Source of the DNA: CAWKAV01 sp963847735
GTDB taxonomy: Bacteria; Desulfobacterota; Desulfuromonadia; Desulfuromonadales; BM103
DNA length: 64,000 nucleotides
Reading direction: 5' to 3'
NCBI GenBank assembly: GCA_963847735.1
Contig: CAWKAV010000005.1
Location: 62,001 to 126,000, forward strand
The notes beneath the pieces were generated by a model. It was not told where the DNA came from. It did no database searches and worked only from the letters and a program-made list of their open reading frames with translations. Position numbers and translations under genes: made by a program. This document shows positions 54,470 through 63,229 of this stretch, piece by piece. The first letter of the stretch is position 1, and each line of letters starts with the position of its first letter.

Positions 54470-55903
54470 ATGCTCAGAGATTTTGGTTCTCCTGTGCGCG
54501 GAGTGTCTTCAGGGGTCTCGCGACGACCGTTGTTCTGTGTCTCAATCATCATCCTTCTTCTTTTCCCCAACGGCTGTGTCACCTTATCACCGCCGGCGCC
54601 TTTGCCGGAAGTCCGCGAGCATCTCAAGGTGGTGGCGATCGCTCCGGCGCAATATGTCCCGACTTCGAACTTCATCACCTTTGCTAAGAGCAAGGAAGCC
54701 GGTGTCGGTAAGGGCGCTGTGGTCATGGGCGGTTCGTCGGCTGCGGTCTTTGCGGCCACTATTGCAGCTGCGCCGCCAATGGCGGTCCCGGTCATGGTGT
54801 TGTCTGGAGTCCTGACGAGTGTGTCGACAACAACTGTGGGTGCAATGGTCGGAGCCCACGAGGCGGTACCGGCCGATATGGCACGACAGATTGATGCCGT
54901 TATCAACGCTGCGGTTACCGAGTTGGACGCGCAGAACGAGTTGGCCGTGCGCCTCACGATGTTCCTGAAAGCCGATCCTTCGATTTTCCTTACACCCGAT
55001 AAGCCATTAGGGCCGGAGAGTTTGGGAGCTCGTCCTGGCTACGTTCAACTAAAAACTGCGGGGGTCGATACCGTGCTTGAGGTTGCAGTCACGGAAGTCG
55101 GTTTCGAGAGTTGCGGCCCAGAATGGATGCGTGAGGGAGGGCTTCTGCGCGTTTGTTCCGATAATCCCGGTCAGAAACGGATCGCGCTGTATTTGTCATC
55201 TCAGGTCCGTCTCGTGCGTGTCTCGGACGGTACGGAACTGTTCACCCGTAAGTTTCGTTATGCCAGTCCGCGGCGTGAAATCCATAAGTGGGTGGCGAAC
55301 GATGGACAGATGCTCGCAGAGGAGTTCAAGCTTGCGTACCAGGAACTTGCCGAACGGTTCTACGACGAGGCCTTTCTGGTTACACCACTTGAACTACCGG
55401 TTGCCTCGATCTGGGAAATACCAGGCAGCCCCCTCTATGGAACCTGCTGGCTTGCTCCAGTTTTTCCGGAATCCGATTATCTCTACAACCCGTTTTCACC
55501 CCCGCCCACCCTCTGCGAGGGAACAGGGTTGCTCTTTACGACAATTGATACGCTGCGACCGAAGCTTCGCTGGAGCGAGTTTCCCCGCGACCTCGACCGT
55601 CAGAAGCTTGATCCCGCGATCGTTGGGAAAATCGGTAACGTGACGTATGATCTGAAAATCTGGGAGGCAGAAGGCTGTGAGCGGGGGCAGCTCATCTATG
55701 AGCGTACGGAGCTTGTGCAGCCAGAACATCTGATGGAAGAATCGCTTGCGCCGGCAAGTCGCTATTTCTGGTCGGTGCGGGCACGCTTTGTTTTCAATGG
55801 TCGGCCCATGGTCACGCGCTGGGCGTTTTTTGATGCCTATACCCGCAATTGTTTTTCAAATGATCTTCACAACTGGCAGTATCATCGTTTCATTTCACCA
55901 TGA
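54470..55903 (+). CDS. Probable lipoprotein of unknown function
   Basis: About 477 residues. A hydrophobic segment ending FPNGC looks like a signal peptide with lipobox. Then come a helical, alanine- and glycine-rich hydrophobic stretch (about 85-125), a beta-rich middle (VDTVLEVAVTEVGFESCG), and a C-terminal part with SRYFWSVRARFVFNGRPMVTRWAFFD, resembling a fibronectin-like sandwich. No family recognised. The start is uncertain: TTG 54449, ATG 54470 and later GTG codons are possible, and none has a good ribosome site. A hairpin terminator follows at 55954. It lies between two tRNA relics. Confidence 0.7.
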   Translation: MLRDFGSPVRGVSSGVSRRPLFCVSIIILLLFPNGCVTLSPPAPLPEVREHLKVVAIAPAQYVPTSNFITFAKSKEAGVGKGAVVMGGSSAAVFAATIAAAPPMAVPVMVLSGVLTSVSTTTVGAMVGAHEAVPADMARQIDAVINAAVTELDAQNELAVRLTMFLKADPSIFLTPDKPLGPESLGARPGYVQLKTAGVDTVLEVAVTEVGFESCGPEWMREGGLLRVCSDNPGQKRIALYLSSQVRLVRVSDGTELFTRKFRYASPRREIHKWVANDGQMLAEEFKLAYQELAERFYDEAFLVTPLELPVASIWEIPGSPLYGTCWLAPVFPESDYLYNPFSPPPTLCEGTGLLFTTIDTLRPKLRWSEFPRDLDRQKLDPAIVGKIGNVTYDLKIWEAEGCERGQLIYERTELVQPEHLMEESLAPASRYFWSVRARFVFNGRPMVTRWAFFDAYTRNCFSNDLHNWQYHRFISP

Positions 55904-55953
55904 CAAAAATGGGGGCGTTGGCATAACAACCCTGGGGAATCGGGTGCGATTCA

Positions 55954-55980
55954 CCCCCGGTCCGAAGATCGAGGGTTTTA
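55954..55980 (+). terminator. Hairpin terminator after the lipoprotein gene
   Basis: CCCCCGGTC pairs with GATCGAGGG around CGAA, followed by TTTTAGTGTTT, 51 bases after the stop. It shares its core with the hairpin at 37432. Confidence 0.65.
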
Positions 55981-56021
55981 GTGTTTGAGATGGTGACTTT
56001 TAAGAAACCACTTTAGCTTAT

Positions 56022-56954
56022 TTATTTGTTGGAGACATTGATGCATTTACCGGCAGCTCGCTTTGCTTCAATGGCAAGGAAACGATCATCTAATGCTTCT
56101 GGCAGTTTAATGCCAGCGCAAGCGATAGATAGACAGCGCGTCGTGAAGCTTTCCGACCGTTCCCTGCTAATACCGTAATAGTGAAACGCCGCATCACACA
56201 AGGCCATCCCCTCCGCGGCTCTTCCTAGGTAGTACCATCGCAGGTCATCCCCATATTTGTCGTTCAGTACCACCCTTGCGAGAGCTTCCCATTGTCCGCT
56301 CTCGTACAGGTCTTTGGTCAGCTGAGTGTTCTCCCCGGCCGCTGCTGCTGCGGCAAAGCCGGTCGTCCAGCCAGGAATTATCAGTTCTGCTTGACCCTTA
56401 GCAAAACCCCCCAAGTCTTCCGGAAGGGATAGTTCCCCGCTCTGGTAGGCGGCCTCTCGATCGGCAATCTCCTCGGCGGTCAACTTGCTACTGTCGGGCG
56501 TGTTGACCTGCATGCATGGCGCCGACCGGCCACCGGTGTTCCCCATGCCACCGATGCCCTCCCAGCATTCGCGGTCCACGAACTCGGCGTTGGTCATCAC
56601 ACCACGTTCGTCAAAGGTGGCGATCAAGCGGTGATAGTCCATCTTCTCGCCGCCGGCTCCGGCAGCCCCACCCCCGGCAAAAATCACGAATAAAAGGCCG
56701 CCTTCACTGTAAACGGAACCGTAGGCCAGCCAGGACTCATTGGGGCCAACGCCATCCGGTTCCCCGAGCAGCATCAGCACCTCTTCGCGGGTGCTGATGC
56801 CAGGCACCAGCTGGTCGGCCACCTCGGAGTTAAGGTTTTCCCGTGACGAGGCAGTATATCCTGCCGGTAGCGGCACAGGGCAACCTGAGAGAAACAGGGA
56901 AACAGCGAGAATTGTGCTCGTGCCAAGAGTTTTGCGGGACCAGTTTCTGGCCAT
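56022..56954 (-). CDS. Lipoprotein with SmpA/OmlA-like domain
   Basis: 310 residues. Lipobox LSGC (Cys at about 25), then a small BamE/SmpA-like unit (LVPGISTREEVLMLLGEPDGVGPNESWLAYGSVY), an alanine- and glycine-rich middle, and a C-terminal helical part with repeated cysteines. The SmpA-type unit in BamE stabilises the outer-membrane assembly machine, but here it is attached to a long unknown domain, so the role is open. It starts one base after the end of the lipoprotein gene at 56956 and forms an operon with it. Confidence 0.75.
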   Translation of the reverse strand: MARNWSRKTLGTSTILAVSLFLSGCPVPLPAGYTASSRENLNSEVADQLVPGISTREEVLMLLGEPDGVGPNESWLAYGSVYSEGGLLFVIFAGGGAAGAGGEKMDYHRLIATFDERGVMTNAEFVDRECWEGIGGMGNTGGRSAPCMQVNTPDSSKLTAEEIADREAAYQSGELSLPEDLGGFAKGQAELIIPGWTTGFAAAAAAGENTQLTKDLYESGQWEALARVVLNDKYGDDLRWYYLGRAAEGMALCDAAFHYYGISRERSESFTTRCLSIACAGIKLPEALDDRFLAIEAKRAAGKCINVSNK

Positions 56955-56955
56955 C

Positions 56956-57300
56956 TCAGGGAGCTTTCATCTGAACGAGGGAATGCCTACTGAGGATGCC
57001 CTGGTCATCGAAGACCATGATCAGGCTTGTTCTGACACCCTCAAAGCCAGATGCCTTGCCGATGACAAAGTCGCCACCTTCATCCCGACCGAGGCGAAAA
57101 GAGAGAATTCGTCCTCCCTCATATAAGCCCGCGGGCTCACCGAGGCTCAGATATGCTTGCTCGCGTGTCGTCTTGCCGTCCTCGATAAAACCTAGCAGGT
57201 CAGCGCGGCCCACCGTTGGTGGCATGCAGGCAGTGACCAAAGTCACGAGGAAGAACAGAACCAGATCTGCTGCGAGACGACTATTGCGAAAGAAACTCAT
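56956..57300 (-). CDS. Small SmpA/OmlA-like lipoprotein
   Basis: 114 residues. A signal peptide with lipobox VTAC (Cys at about 25) precedes a single SmpA-like domain: FIEDGKTTREQAYLSLGEPAGLYEGGRILSFRLGRD... FDDQGILSRHSLVQ. The gene is first in a two-gene unit with the 310-residue lipoprotein, which carries the same type of unit. The pair may have arisen by duplication followed by fusion. Outer-membrane location is inferred from the lipobox. Confidence 0.78.
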   Translation of the reverse strand: MSFFRNSRLAADLVLFFLVTLVTACMPPTVGRADLLGFIEDGKTTREQAYLSLGEPAGLYEGGRILSFRLGRDEGGDFVIGKASGFEGVRTSLIMVFDDQGILSRHSLVQMKAP

Positions 57301-57923
57301 AGCTACCGTCCTTGATCAGCAAATTGCAGGTTTAGCCACCGCGTCAACAACCCGTGCATCCTTCACCCAGCGCCAACTAACGCGGCTTCCCTGAGAGAAA
57401 TGTGTATCACTCGCCAAGCATTTTGCAAGCTGCCTCAGATAGGCTAGTTCGAGTCGTATCTATCCGTCGGCCCGCCCCGTAAATGCCCCAGGGCTCCCTC
57501 CAAAGACCGGAGCAGGGGTAGTCAAGAAAGCTGCTGATAGGGATATTCAGAACGGTATCACAGAAAAGACCGTCCGGACCAGACGAGGACCGGAGAGGGA
57601 AAACACAAAGACCACCTCGATTGAGACGGCCTTGCTATAGATGGTCTGGGCGAGAGGATTTGATCCTCCGGCCCCCTGATCCAGAAGCAGGTGCGCAACT
57701 AGGCTGAGCGATGATCATCCATATTTCTTAAATTTCACCTTTTACGAAACAGATTTTGGTCGTATCCAAGATTCTTAAAAGTCCTGCAATCTGAGAAAAT
57801 GGCCTACCCCTTTAATCCGTGCTATCAGTCGTGACGTGTAAGACTATGGTTTTGACTGGACTACAGCAATCGCCAATCGGGCACTGTAAGAAATTTTACA
57901 AGATGTGGCGTTGACTCATCTTG
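57301..57923. other. Non-coding stretch with second tRNA relic
   Basis: About 620 bp. Apart from the tRNA-like segment (57642-57718) I see no gene; open frames are short and without signature. Confidence 0.5.
57642..57718 (-). pseudogene. Decayed tRNA-Pro-like sequence (anticodon loop reads CTG)
   Basis: On the minus strand: CGCTCAGCCTAGTTGCGCACC D-arm region, anticodon arm CCTGC-TTCTGGA-TCAGG, a good T-stem GGAGG / CCTCT with the loop changed to ATCAAAT, and 3' end CGCCCAGACCA. The 5' acceptor half (ATGATCA) does not pair with the 3' half. The middle and T-arm follow tRNA-Pro closely, with point changes also in the anticodon. It faces the relic at 54026. Confidence 0.65.
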
Positions 57924-58439
57924 TCAGTTTTCATGGGAATTGTTAGATCCTTCAACTTGGTTCGGGCACGGCACTGACCCACCTACAGCGACTGGGAATA
58001 TGGCACCATAACCATTTTCTCTTTTAAAATGAATGTGAGTAGCGTCATTGCTCTTGAATGTTATTCGATCAAAACCGTCACAGGTTGGGAGCATAAGTGG
58101 AAGCATTACGATGTATGCGGGGATGACACCACACCATATTTTTCGGTTGTACACAAATGTAACTTCATCTCCAGACAAAATTATGGTTTCGTCTGGTTCA
58201 CCCCACACCTGTTTGAAAACATCTTTGGGTGGCAAATAATTCTTCTCTATGGATTCTTCTTCTCCAGCAGCCTTTTTCTTGTAGATTGGTCCCCACTTGT
58301 CTTTTTCATAAATGTAGTTATTTAAAGGGACATCGGCGCTGCACTCGGTAGGAGTTACGACACCAACACCGATGCAGCCTGATGTTAATGATGAGAACAA
58401 AATGGCAGCAATAAGACATAAACCTAATTTGCCCATCAT
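57924..58439 (-). CDS. Small lipoprotein of unknown function
   Basis: 171 residues. A signal peptide with lipobox TSGC (Cys at about 22) is followed by a mixed domain including LPPKDVFKQVWGEPDETIILSGDEVTFVYN, which weakly recalls the SmpA-like GEP pattern of its neighbours, and a hydrophobic patch IVMLPLMLP. AT content is higher than in the flanking housekeeping genes. GAGGGCA precedes ATGATG at 58439. No family assigned. Confidence 0.7.
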   Translation of the reverse strand: MMGKLGLCLIAAILFSSLTSGCIGVGVVTPTECSADVPLNNYIYEKDKWGPIYKKKAAGEEESIEKNYLPPKDVFKQVWGEPDETIILSGDEVTFVYNRKIWCGVIPAYIVMLPLMLPTCDGFDRITFKSNDATHIHFKRENGYGAIFPVAVGGSVPCPNQVEGSNNSHEN

Positions 58440-59039
58440 TGCCCTCTTCCTATTGGTTATGTGACATGCTCTCTAATCTGGCAGGTGCCACCCCTGACAT
58501 CCAAAGGTGGCCTGTGTTCTCTTATATGCCTCCGCCTCTTCAGCATGTAAGTCCAACCCCAAAAACCATCACTATCTTCATTTACATATATATCGCTCAC
58601 CATGAGATTTGCAAATTCCGACAAATCCAGCAGGTAGCAGCACACGTCTTATTAATGGTCCTGCATTGTTCTGGGAGACCCAGATTGACCGAAATGCGAA
58701 ATTCTTACAAACCCTGACAGTTAGGAACCCCTGTTCGCTTCTTTAACCTGTAGGCCTCAAAGCACACCCTATGGCCGAGGCCAGTAGTCTGCTAAGAATA
58801 CCACCGCACCCTTCCCAACCTAAAAATGTTTCAACCATGCTGCGCTGCTGCATGAAATGGCGGCGGCGACCGGTGGCCTATATCCTTCGATTATGACAAG
58901 ACCTGACTATTGCAGAACAGATTCAATGCCGGGCACTTCAAATCAAACGGCCACCATATTATCACTGGTGGCCGTCGCTGTTTAACACCATCCTTCAAAA
59001 GGCCCGTCAACGAGATGAGATTAAGGGAACCGTGGGAGA
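58440..59039. other. Non-coding stretch downstream of the CBS gene
   Basis: 600 bp. Contains the terminator at 58948-58976. An open frame at 58439-58717 has no ribosome site or family features. Nothing else is recognised. Confidence 0.5.
58948..58976 (-). terminator. Terminator after the CBS-domain gene
   Basis: A perfect ten-base stem ACGGCCACCA / TGGTGGCCGT with a nine-base loop; on the minus strand TTTGATTTG follows. Confidence 0.65.
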
Positions 59040-59477
59040 TCAGTGGTCACCTTTGATGTATTTTTTGAGCTGCTTGATAACAAAATCCTTCTCATCGAGA
59101 GAAGCTTTAACCAGGTCCCCGATCGAGGCCAGGCCGACCATTTTTTCATTCTCCATCACGGGCAAATGCCGGCAACGCTTGTCGGTCATAATGGCCATGG
59201 CTTCATCAACGGAGATCTGGGGCGTGACATAGCAGATTTCCTCCGTCATAACCTGACGGATGATAGCCTTTTGCGAACAACGGCCGCCGAGATCAACTTT
59301 ACGGACATGATCACGCTCGGTGAAAAGGCCAACCACCCGGCCCTGGTCCATCACTACGAGAGCGCCGACATTCTTTTCTGCCATCAGCACCAGTGCGTCA
59401 TAAACCTTGGTTTCCGGGCTCACACTCCAGACATCGCTTCCTTTAAGTTTCAAGATCTGAGCAATAGATTTCGACAT
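59040..59477 (-). CDS. Tandem CBS-domain protein
   Basis: 145 residues made of two CBS motifs: VWSVSPETKVYDALVLMAEKNVGALVVMDQGRVVGLFTERDHV and VMTEEICYVTPQISVDEAMAIMTDKRCRHLPVMENEKMVGLASIGDLV. Such stand-alone pairs bind adenine nucleotides and are probably energy-sensing regulators of other proteins. It is the last gene of the minus-strand run; 105 bases separate it from the HDOD gene. The partner is unknown. Confidence 0.9.
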   Translation of the reverse strand: MSKSIAQILKLKGSDVWSVSPETKVYDALVLMAEKNVGALVVMDQGRVVGLFTERDHVRKVDLGGRCSQKAIIRQVMTEEICYVTPQISVDEAMAIMTDKRCRHLPVMENEKMVGLASIGDLVKASLDEKDFVIKQLKKYIKGDH

Positions 59478-59582
59478 ACCTGCCTCTTAAAGTTTTAGTG
59501 GTAATGAATAATTTAGTTATTCTAGCAAAAACTCCGCCAGAACAAAAGCATGTATATCACCGCAGAGCAGACATATTGAAAG

Positions 59583-60461
59583 TTAAACCGAACAAATTCT
59601 TTGGCGTTCAAGCTGCAGATGCAGGTTCCCTATCAAAAAATGATCTTCCAGCATGATCTCGAGCTCGGCCAGAGCGATCTCATCAATGCCAAGAAATTGC
59701 GCTTCGCCGGATGTCGGCAAAACAAGATCCGGCTGTTTCGTCAGCCCCAAGCCCAGCTTTCGGCAGCCCATATTCGCCAATTTGACCAGGGTGACAATAA
59801 TATTCTGCCTGTCCAGCGCTTCGTCGTGGTGGTTGGCAACCACCTCTTTGTAGAGTTCCGGCAGATTCCATTCTTCGAAAAGTCGCAGCCCCTGTTCAAC
59901 ATGCATGCTGGCAAGAACTTCCTGAATCAATTGCCCGGGAAAGATCATGCCGGGCTCATCACAACGGCGGATTTCCTCCAGGGCCGCCAAAAGGAACTGT
60001 TTGCCGATATCATGCAGCAACCCGGCCAGATAAGCCTGGTCCGCTAGCCCCTGGTAGCCACAGCGATACGCCAGCCATTGTGACCCCAGGGCGCAACCCC
60101 GCGCATGTTGCCAGAGGCAAGGCATGTAGAGTGGCAACAGTTCTCCCTGCAGAGGGCCCACGCACTCCAGGCAGGCCAGTTTTATCCTCTGCGCAGCCTC
60201 AATGTACCCAAGACGGGTCACTGCTTCTTCGATCGAAAGCGTTTTTTGCAGGCCCGCGAAGAATGATGAATTGGCAGCCCGGAACAGAACACAGAGCAAG
60301 GCAGGGTCGTGACTTACCAGTGACCAGACTCGTTGTTCCACGGAGTCTTCAACTGCAAGGCTGACCAGGATCTTTCGGGCGAGGTCGGGTTGAACGGGCA
60401 GACGCACGCGATCGGCATCGACCATTTCACCAATAATTTCCGCGAGTGATTTTTTTACCAA
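59583..60461 (-). CDS. HDOD-domain protein
   Basis: 292 residues. An HDOD domain (SLVSHDPALLCVLFRAANSSFF... LSIEEAVTRLGY... YLAGLLHDIGKQFLL) with the HD pair kept in one place only, as usual for this non-catalytic class. HDOD proteins are signalling scaffolds, often in cyclic-di-GMP or type IV pilus control. Translation starts at TTG 60461 with GGGAA upstream, two bases after the end of the ATPase gene, so they are coupled. That coupling suggests a shared role. Confidence 0.87.
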   Translation of the reverse strand: MVKKSLAEIIGEMVDADRVRLPVQPDLARKILVSLAVEDSVEQRVWSLVSHDPALLCVLFRAANSSFFAGLQKTLSIEEAVTRLGYIEAAQRIKLACLECVGPLQGELLPLYMPCLWQHARGCALGSQWLAYRCGYQGLADQAYLAGLLHDIGKQFLLAALEEIRRCDEPGMIFPGQLIQEVLASMHVEQGLRLFEEWNLPELYKEVVANHHDEALDRQNIIVTLVKLANMGCRKLGLGLTKQPDLVLPTSGEAQFLGIDEIALAELEIMLEDHFLIGNLHLQLERQRICSV

Positions 60462-60463
60462 CG

Positions 60464-62428
60464 CTATGTTCCCAACAGACGACGCAATTCGTGCAGCGGG
60501 CGAGGGGTTGCTGTCCGGGGCAGACGTCGCATGACTTCAGGCAGAGAGATCCTGCCACGAGCCGCCTTGGCGATGCCATCCTCCAGCAGGGTAATCAAAC
60601 CGGAGCTTTCAATACTGATGCGGCGGATTTCCTGCACTGTCTTACGAGCCAGGACAGCTTCCTTGACATCGTCATTCAGGGTCAGCAGTTCAAAGACGCC
60701 GACCCGGCCTTTGTAACCGGTAAACCTGCAGGCCGAGCAACCCCGCCCGATCTGCAGGTCGGCGCCAGCCAGGTCGCCGTGGGTGTAGCCGAGCCGGCGG
60801 TATTCATCCGGGGTCGGCGTATAGAGGGTCGTGCAGTGAGGGCATACCCGGCGCAGCAGACGCTGCGCCAGCAGACAGGTAATCGTCGAGGCGATCAAAA
60901 AAGCTTCGATTCCCATGGTCAGAAGACGCAATATGCCGCCGACCGTGTCCTCGGTATGAAAAGTTGTCAGCACCTTGTGTCCGGTCAACGCCGCCTGAAT
61001 CGCCGTCTCCGCAGAGAAGGTGTCCCGAACTTCACCCAGGACAATGATGTCCGGATCCTGGCGGACGATATGGCGCAGGGTTTCGGTAAAGGTCACGCCG
61101 ATTTTTGGATTGATTGAACATTGGGTAATACCGTCAATAACATATTCCACCGGTTCCTCGGCAGTGATGATGCTTGATTCGAGCTGGTTGAGATGATTGA
61201 CGCAACTGTAAAGAGTCGTGGTCTTCCCCGCTCCGGTCGGTCCGGTCACGACAATAATGCCGCTCGGCGAAGCAAGAGCGTCATCCCGGAACTTCTGCAA
61301 CATGCGCGGCGCAAGACCGATATCATCTATATCGAGCAGCTCGCCTTTTTTATTCATCAATCGCAAAACAATTTTTTCACCATGCACGGTGATGTAAAAC
61401 GAGACGCGCAGGTCAAGAGGCCTGCCGGTGGCGGCGCTCTCATAGAGGATACGGCCATCCTGATGACGACGGCGCTCGGCGATATCGGCCTCCGCCAGAA
61501 CTTTCAAACGCGTGGTCACCGGCGCGGCAAGGTCCAGGCTGATCTCCTTGTGCACACCAAGCACCCCGTCGCGCCGGAAGCGGATTCGCAGACGATCCTT
61601 CATTGGTTCAATATGAATGTCACTGGCTCCTTGCTCCATGGCCTCATCAAAGAGACTGTTGACGATGCCGATGATGGTCGAATCATCGGCGGCTTTCACC
61701 GCTCCGCGTCGGGCTCCCCGACGATAGAGCTCAACAACTTCCCGGATCGCCTGGCGCGGGCCGATCGCAGGAATGATCATCCTCCCGAAGACCCTGTCGG
61801 CGGCTTCGTAATCTTCGAGATCAAGGGGGTCTGCAAAAGCAATGATGACCCGACCGTTATCCCTCGCCACCGGCACAAAGGAATGCTGAGAAAACATCTT
61901 GGCCGGCACCTGGGCAAGCAGCTCACGATCGATATGGGCGAAAATCGGTTCAACGAAAGGGTAGCCGAGCTTTGAAGCAAGAACCTCCATCAGCTGGTGC
62001 TCATCGATAAAACCGTATTCGATCAGGATATCGCCGAGCTTTTGATGCCTGTTTTCTGCCTGAATGGCCAGAGCGGCAGCCAGTTCGCCCTGGCAGATGT
62101 GCCCCAGTTCAACCAACAGGTCACCGATGCGAATATGCAAGCGCTGTTGTTTGAGGACCTGGTTGAGCTGCTGATTTTTCAACAGGGACAACTCTTTTAA
62201 AATTTCAACCAGGGATCGTTCAGAGACCAACTTGGCCTTGATCCGCCCGGCATAGACCAATTGTGCTTCGGTTATCAGCCCCTGTTTAACCAGCAATCGG
62301 GCGACAGTCTCGCCGCTGGATTCCGGGGACATTTTGCAGGCATGAGGGTTCTGTACTGTTTGCGGGGAGAGAGACGGGCGAGCTTCGGGCATGGCATCAT
62401 TCCATTTCATTACATAACATAGGATCAT
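60464..62428 (-). CDS. GspE/PilB-type secretion or pilus assembly ATPase
   Basis: About 640-654 residues. N-terminal MshEN-like helical modules (RIGDLLVELGHICQGELAAAL and KLGDILIEYGFIDEHQLMEVLASKLGYPFVEP) can bind cyclic-di-GMP. Then come Walker A GPTGAGKTTTLYS, the Asp box, Walker B and His box (FHTEDTVGGILRLLTMGIEAFL) and a four-cysteine zinc site (CPHC..CSAC). It would power a type IV pilus or type II secretion machine, but no other such genes are in the window, so it is an orphan here. ATG 62428, 62410 and 62392 are all possible starts; none has a clear ribosome site. Confidence 0.9.
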   Translation of the reverse strand: MILCYVMKWNDAMPEARPSLSPQTVQNPHACKMSPESSGETVARLLVKQGLITEAQLVYAGRIKAKLVSERSLVEILKELSLLKNQQLNQVLKQQRLHIRIGDLLVELGHICQGELAAALAIQAENRHQKLGDILIEYGFIDEHQLMEVLASKLGYPFVEPIFAHIDRELLAQVPAKMFSQHSFVPVARDNGRVIIAFADPLDLEDYEAADRVFGRMIIPAIGPRQAIREVVELYRRGARRGAVKAADDSTIIGIVNSLFDEAMEQGASDIHIEPMKDRLRIRFRRDGVLGVHKEISLDLAAPVTTRLKVLAEADIAERRRHQDGRILYESAATGRPLDLRVSFYITVHGEKIVLRLMNKKGELLDIDDIGLAPRMLQKFRDDALASPSGIIVVTGPTGAGKTTTLYSCVNHLNQLESSIITAEEPVEYVIDGITQCSINPKIGVTFTETLRHIVRQDPDIIVLGEVRDTFSAETAIQAALTGHKVLTTFHTEDTVGGILRLLTMGIEAFLIASTITCLLAQRLLRRVCPHCTTLYTPTPDEYRRLGYTHGDLAGADLQIGRGCSACRFTGYKGRVGVFELLTLNDDVKEAVLARKTVQEIRRISIESSGLITLLEDGIAKAARGRISLPEVMRRLPRTATPRPLHELRRLLGT

Positions 62429-62476
62429 TCAAATAAGGTTTAAGAGTAGCATATATCCTTCCATGTGCAAAAAGTC

Positions 62477-63229
62477 TTAAGAGAAAAGGAGCCGCAGAGC
62501 AAAGATCAATACGGTGACAATGACAAAACGCTTGATCCAGTCGTGGCCCTTTGTCACGGCAAGGTGGGATGCAAACCAGCCGCCCACGGAATTGCCTGCC
62601 GCAAGAGCAAACCCCAGAACATAGTCGACCTGGTCGTTCACCACAAAAACCCCCAGGGCCACCACGGTAAAAGCAAAGATCACCAGAACCTTGACGGCGT
62701 TGATGCGCACCAGGTCAAGACCGTGGACCAGCAGGCCGGCGATAATCAGGAAACCGACACCGGCCTGGACGAAACCACCATACACACCGACGGCAAAGAA
62801 GCTGACGATCAGCACCATAAATCGCAACGGTGTCATCGGCGTTTCCGGACGTTGCAAGCGTTTCATCGGATCGAAGACCATGAAGAGCAAAACAGCGACC
62901 ATGATCAGGGCAAGCAGGCGGCGGAACAACATTTCGTCGACGTTAATCGCCAGATTGGCACCGAAGTAGCTGCCGATCAGGGCCGGGGGAGCACAAATCA
63001 GGGCGAGGCCGACAGGGAATACTTTCTGCCGTTTGAAGCCGGCAATTGCGAAGATGTTCTGGCAAAAGATAGCAATACGGTTGGTGCCGTTGGCGGTCGC
63101 TGCCGGCAGTCCGAAAAAAATCAGCAAAGGCAGCGTCAGCAGGGACCCTCCGCCCGCCAGGACATTGAGGAAACCGGCGATCACACCGACCAGGATCAAT
63201 GCCGGAATCTGCCAGAGATAGGGATCCAT
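62477..63229 (-). CDS. TauE/SafE (TSUP)-family permease
   Basis: 250 residues, eight or so membrane helices, with GFLNVLAGGGSLLTLPLLIFFGLPAATANGTNR at the start and a related GGWFASHLAV repeat near the end, as in TSUP carriers of sulfite, sulfoacetate or other anions. The start overlaps the tcdA stop as ATGA, so the two are coupled. The substrate is unknown. Confidence 0.9.
   Translation of the reverse strand: MDPYLWQIPALILVGVIAGFLNVLAGGGSLLTLPLLIFFGLPAATANGTNRIAIFCQNIFAIAGFKRQKVFPVGLALICAPPALIGSYFGANLAINVDEMLFRRLLALIMVAVLLFMVFDPMKRLQRPETPMTPLRFMVLIVSFFAVGVYGGFVQAGVGFLIIAGLLVHGLDLVRINAVKVLVIFAFTVVALGVFVVNDQVDYVLGFALAAGNSVGGWFASHLAVTKGHDWIKRFVIVTVLIFALRLLFS

Noticed and set aside
55932..55962. 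GGGGAATCGGGTGCGATTC followed by CCCCCGG, similar to part of a cobalamin riboswitch
   Set aside because: The rest of the conserved core is missing and no downstream gene is in the right place; it reads as a terminator region.
58439..58717. 92-codon plus-strand frame divergent from the small lipoprotein gene
   Set aside because: No ribosome site and no recognisable domain; AT-rich spacer composition.
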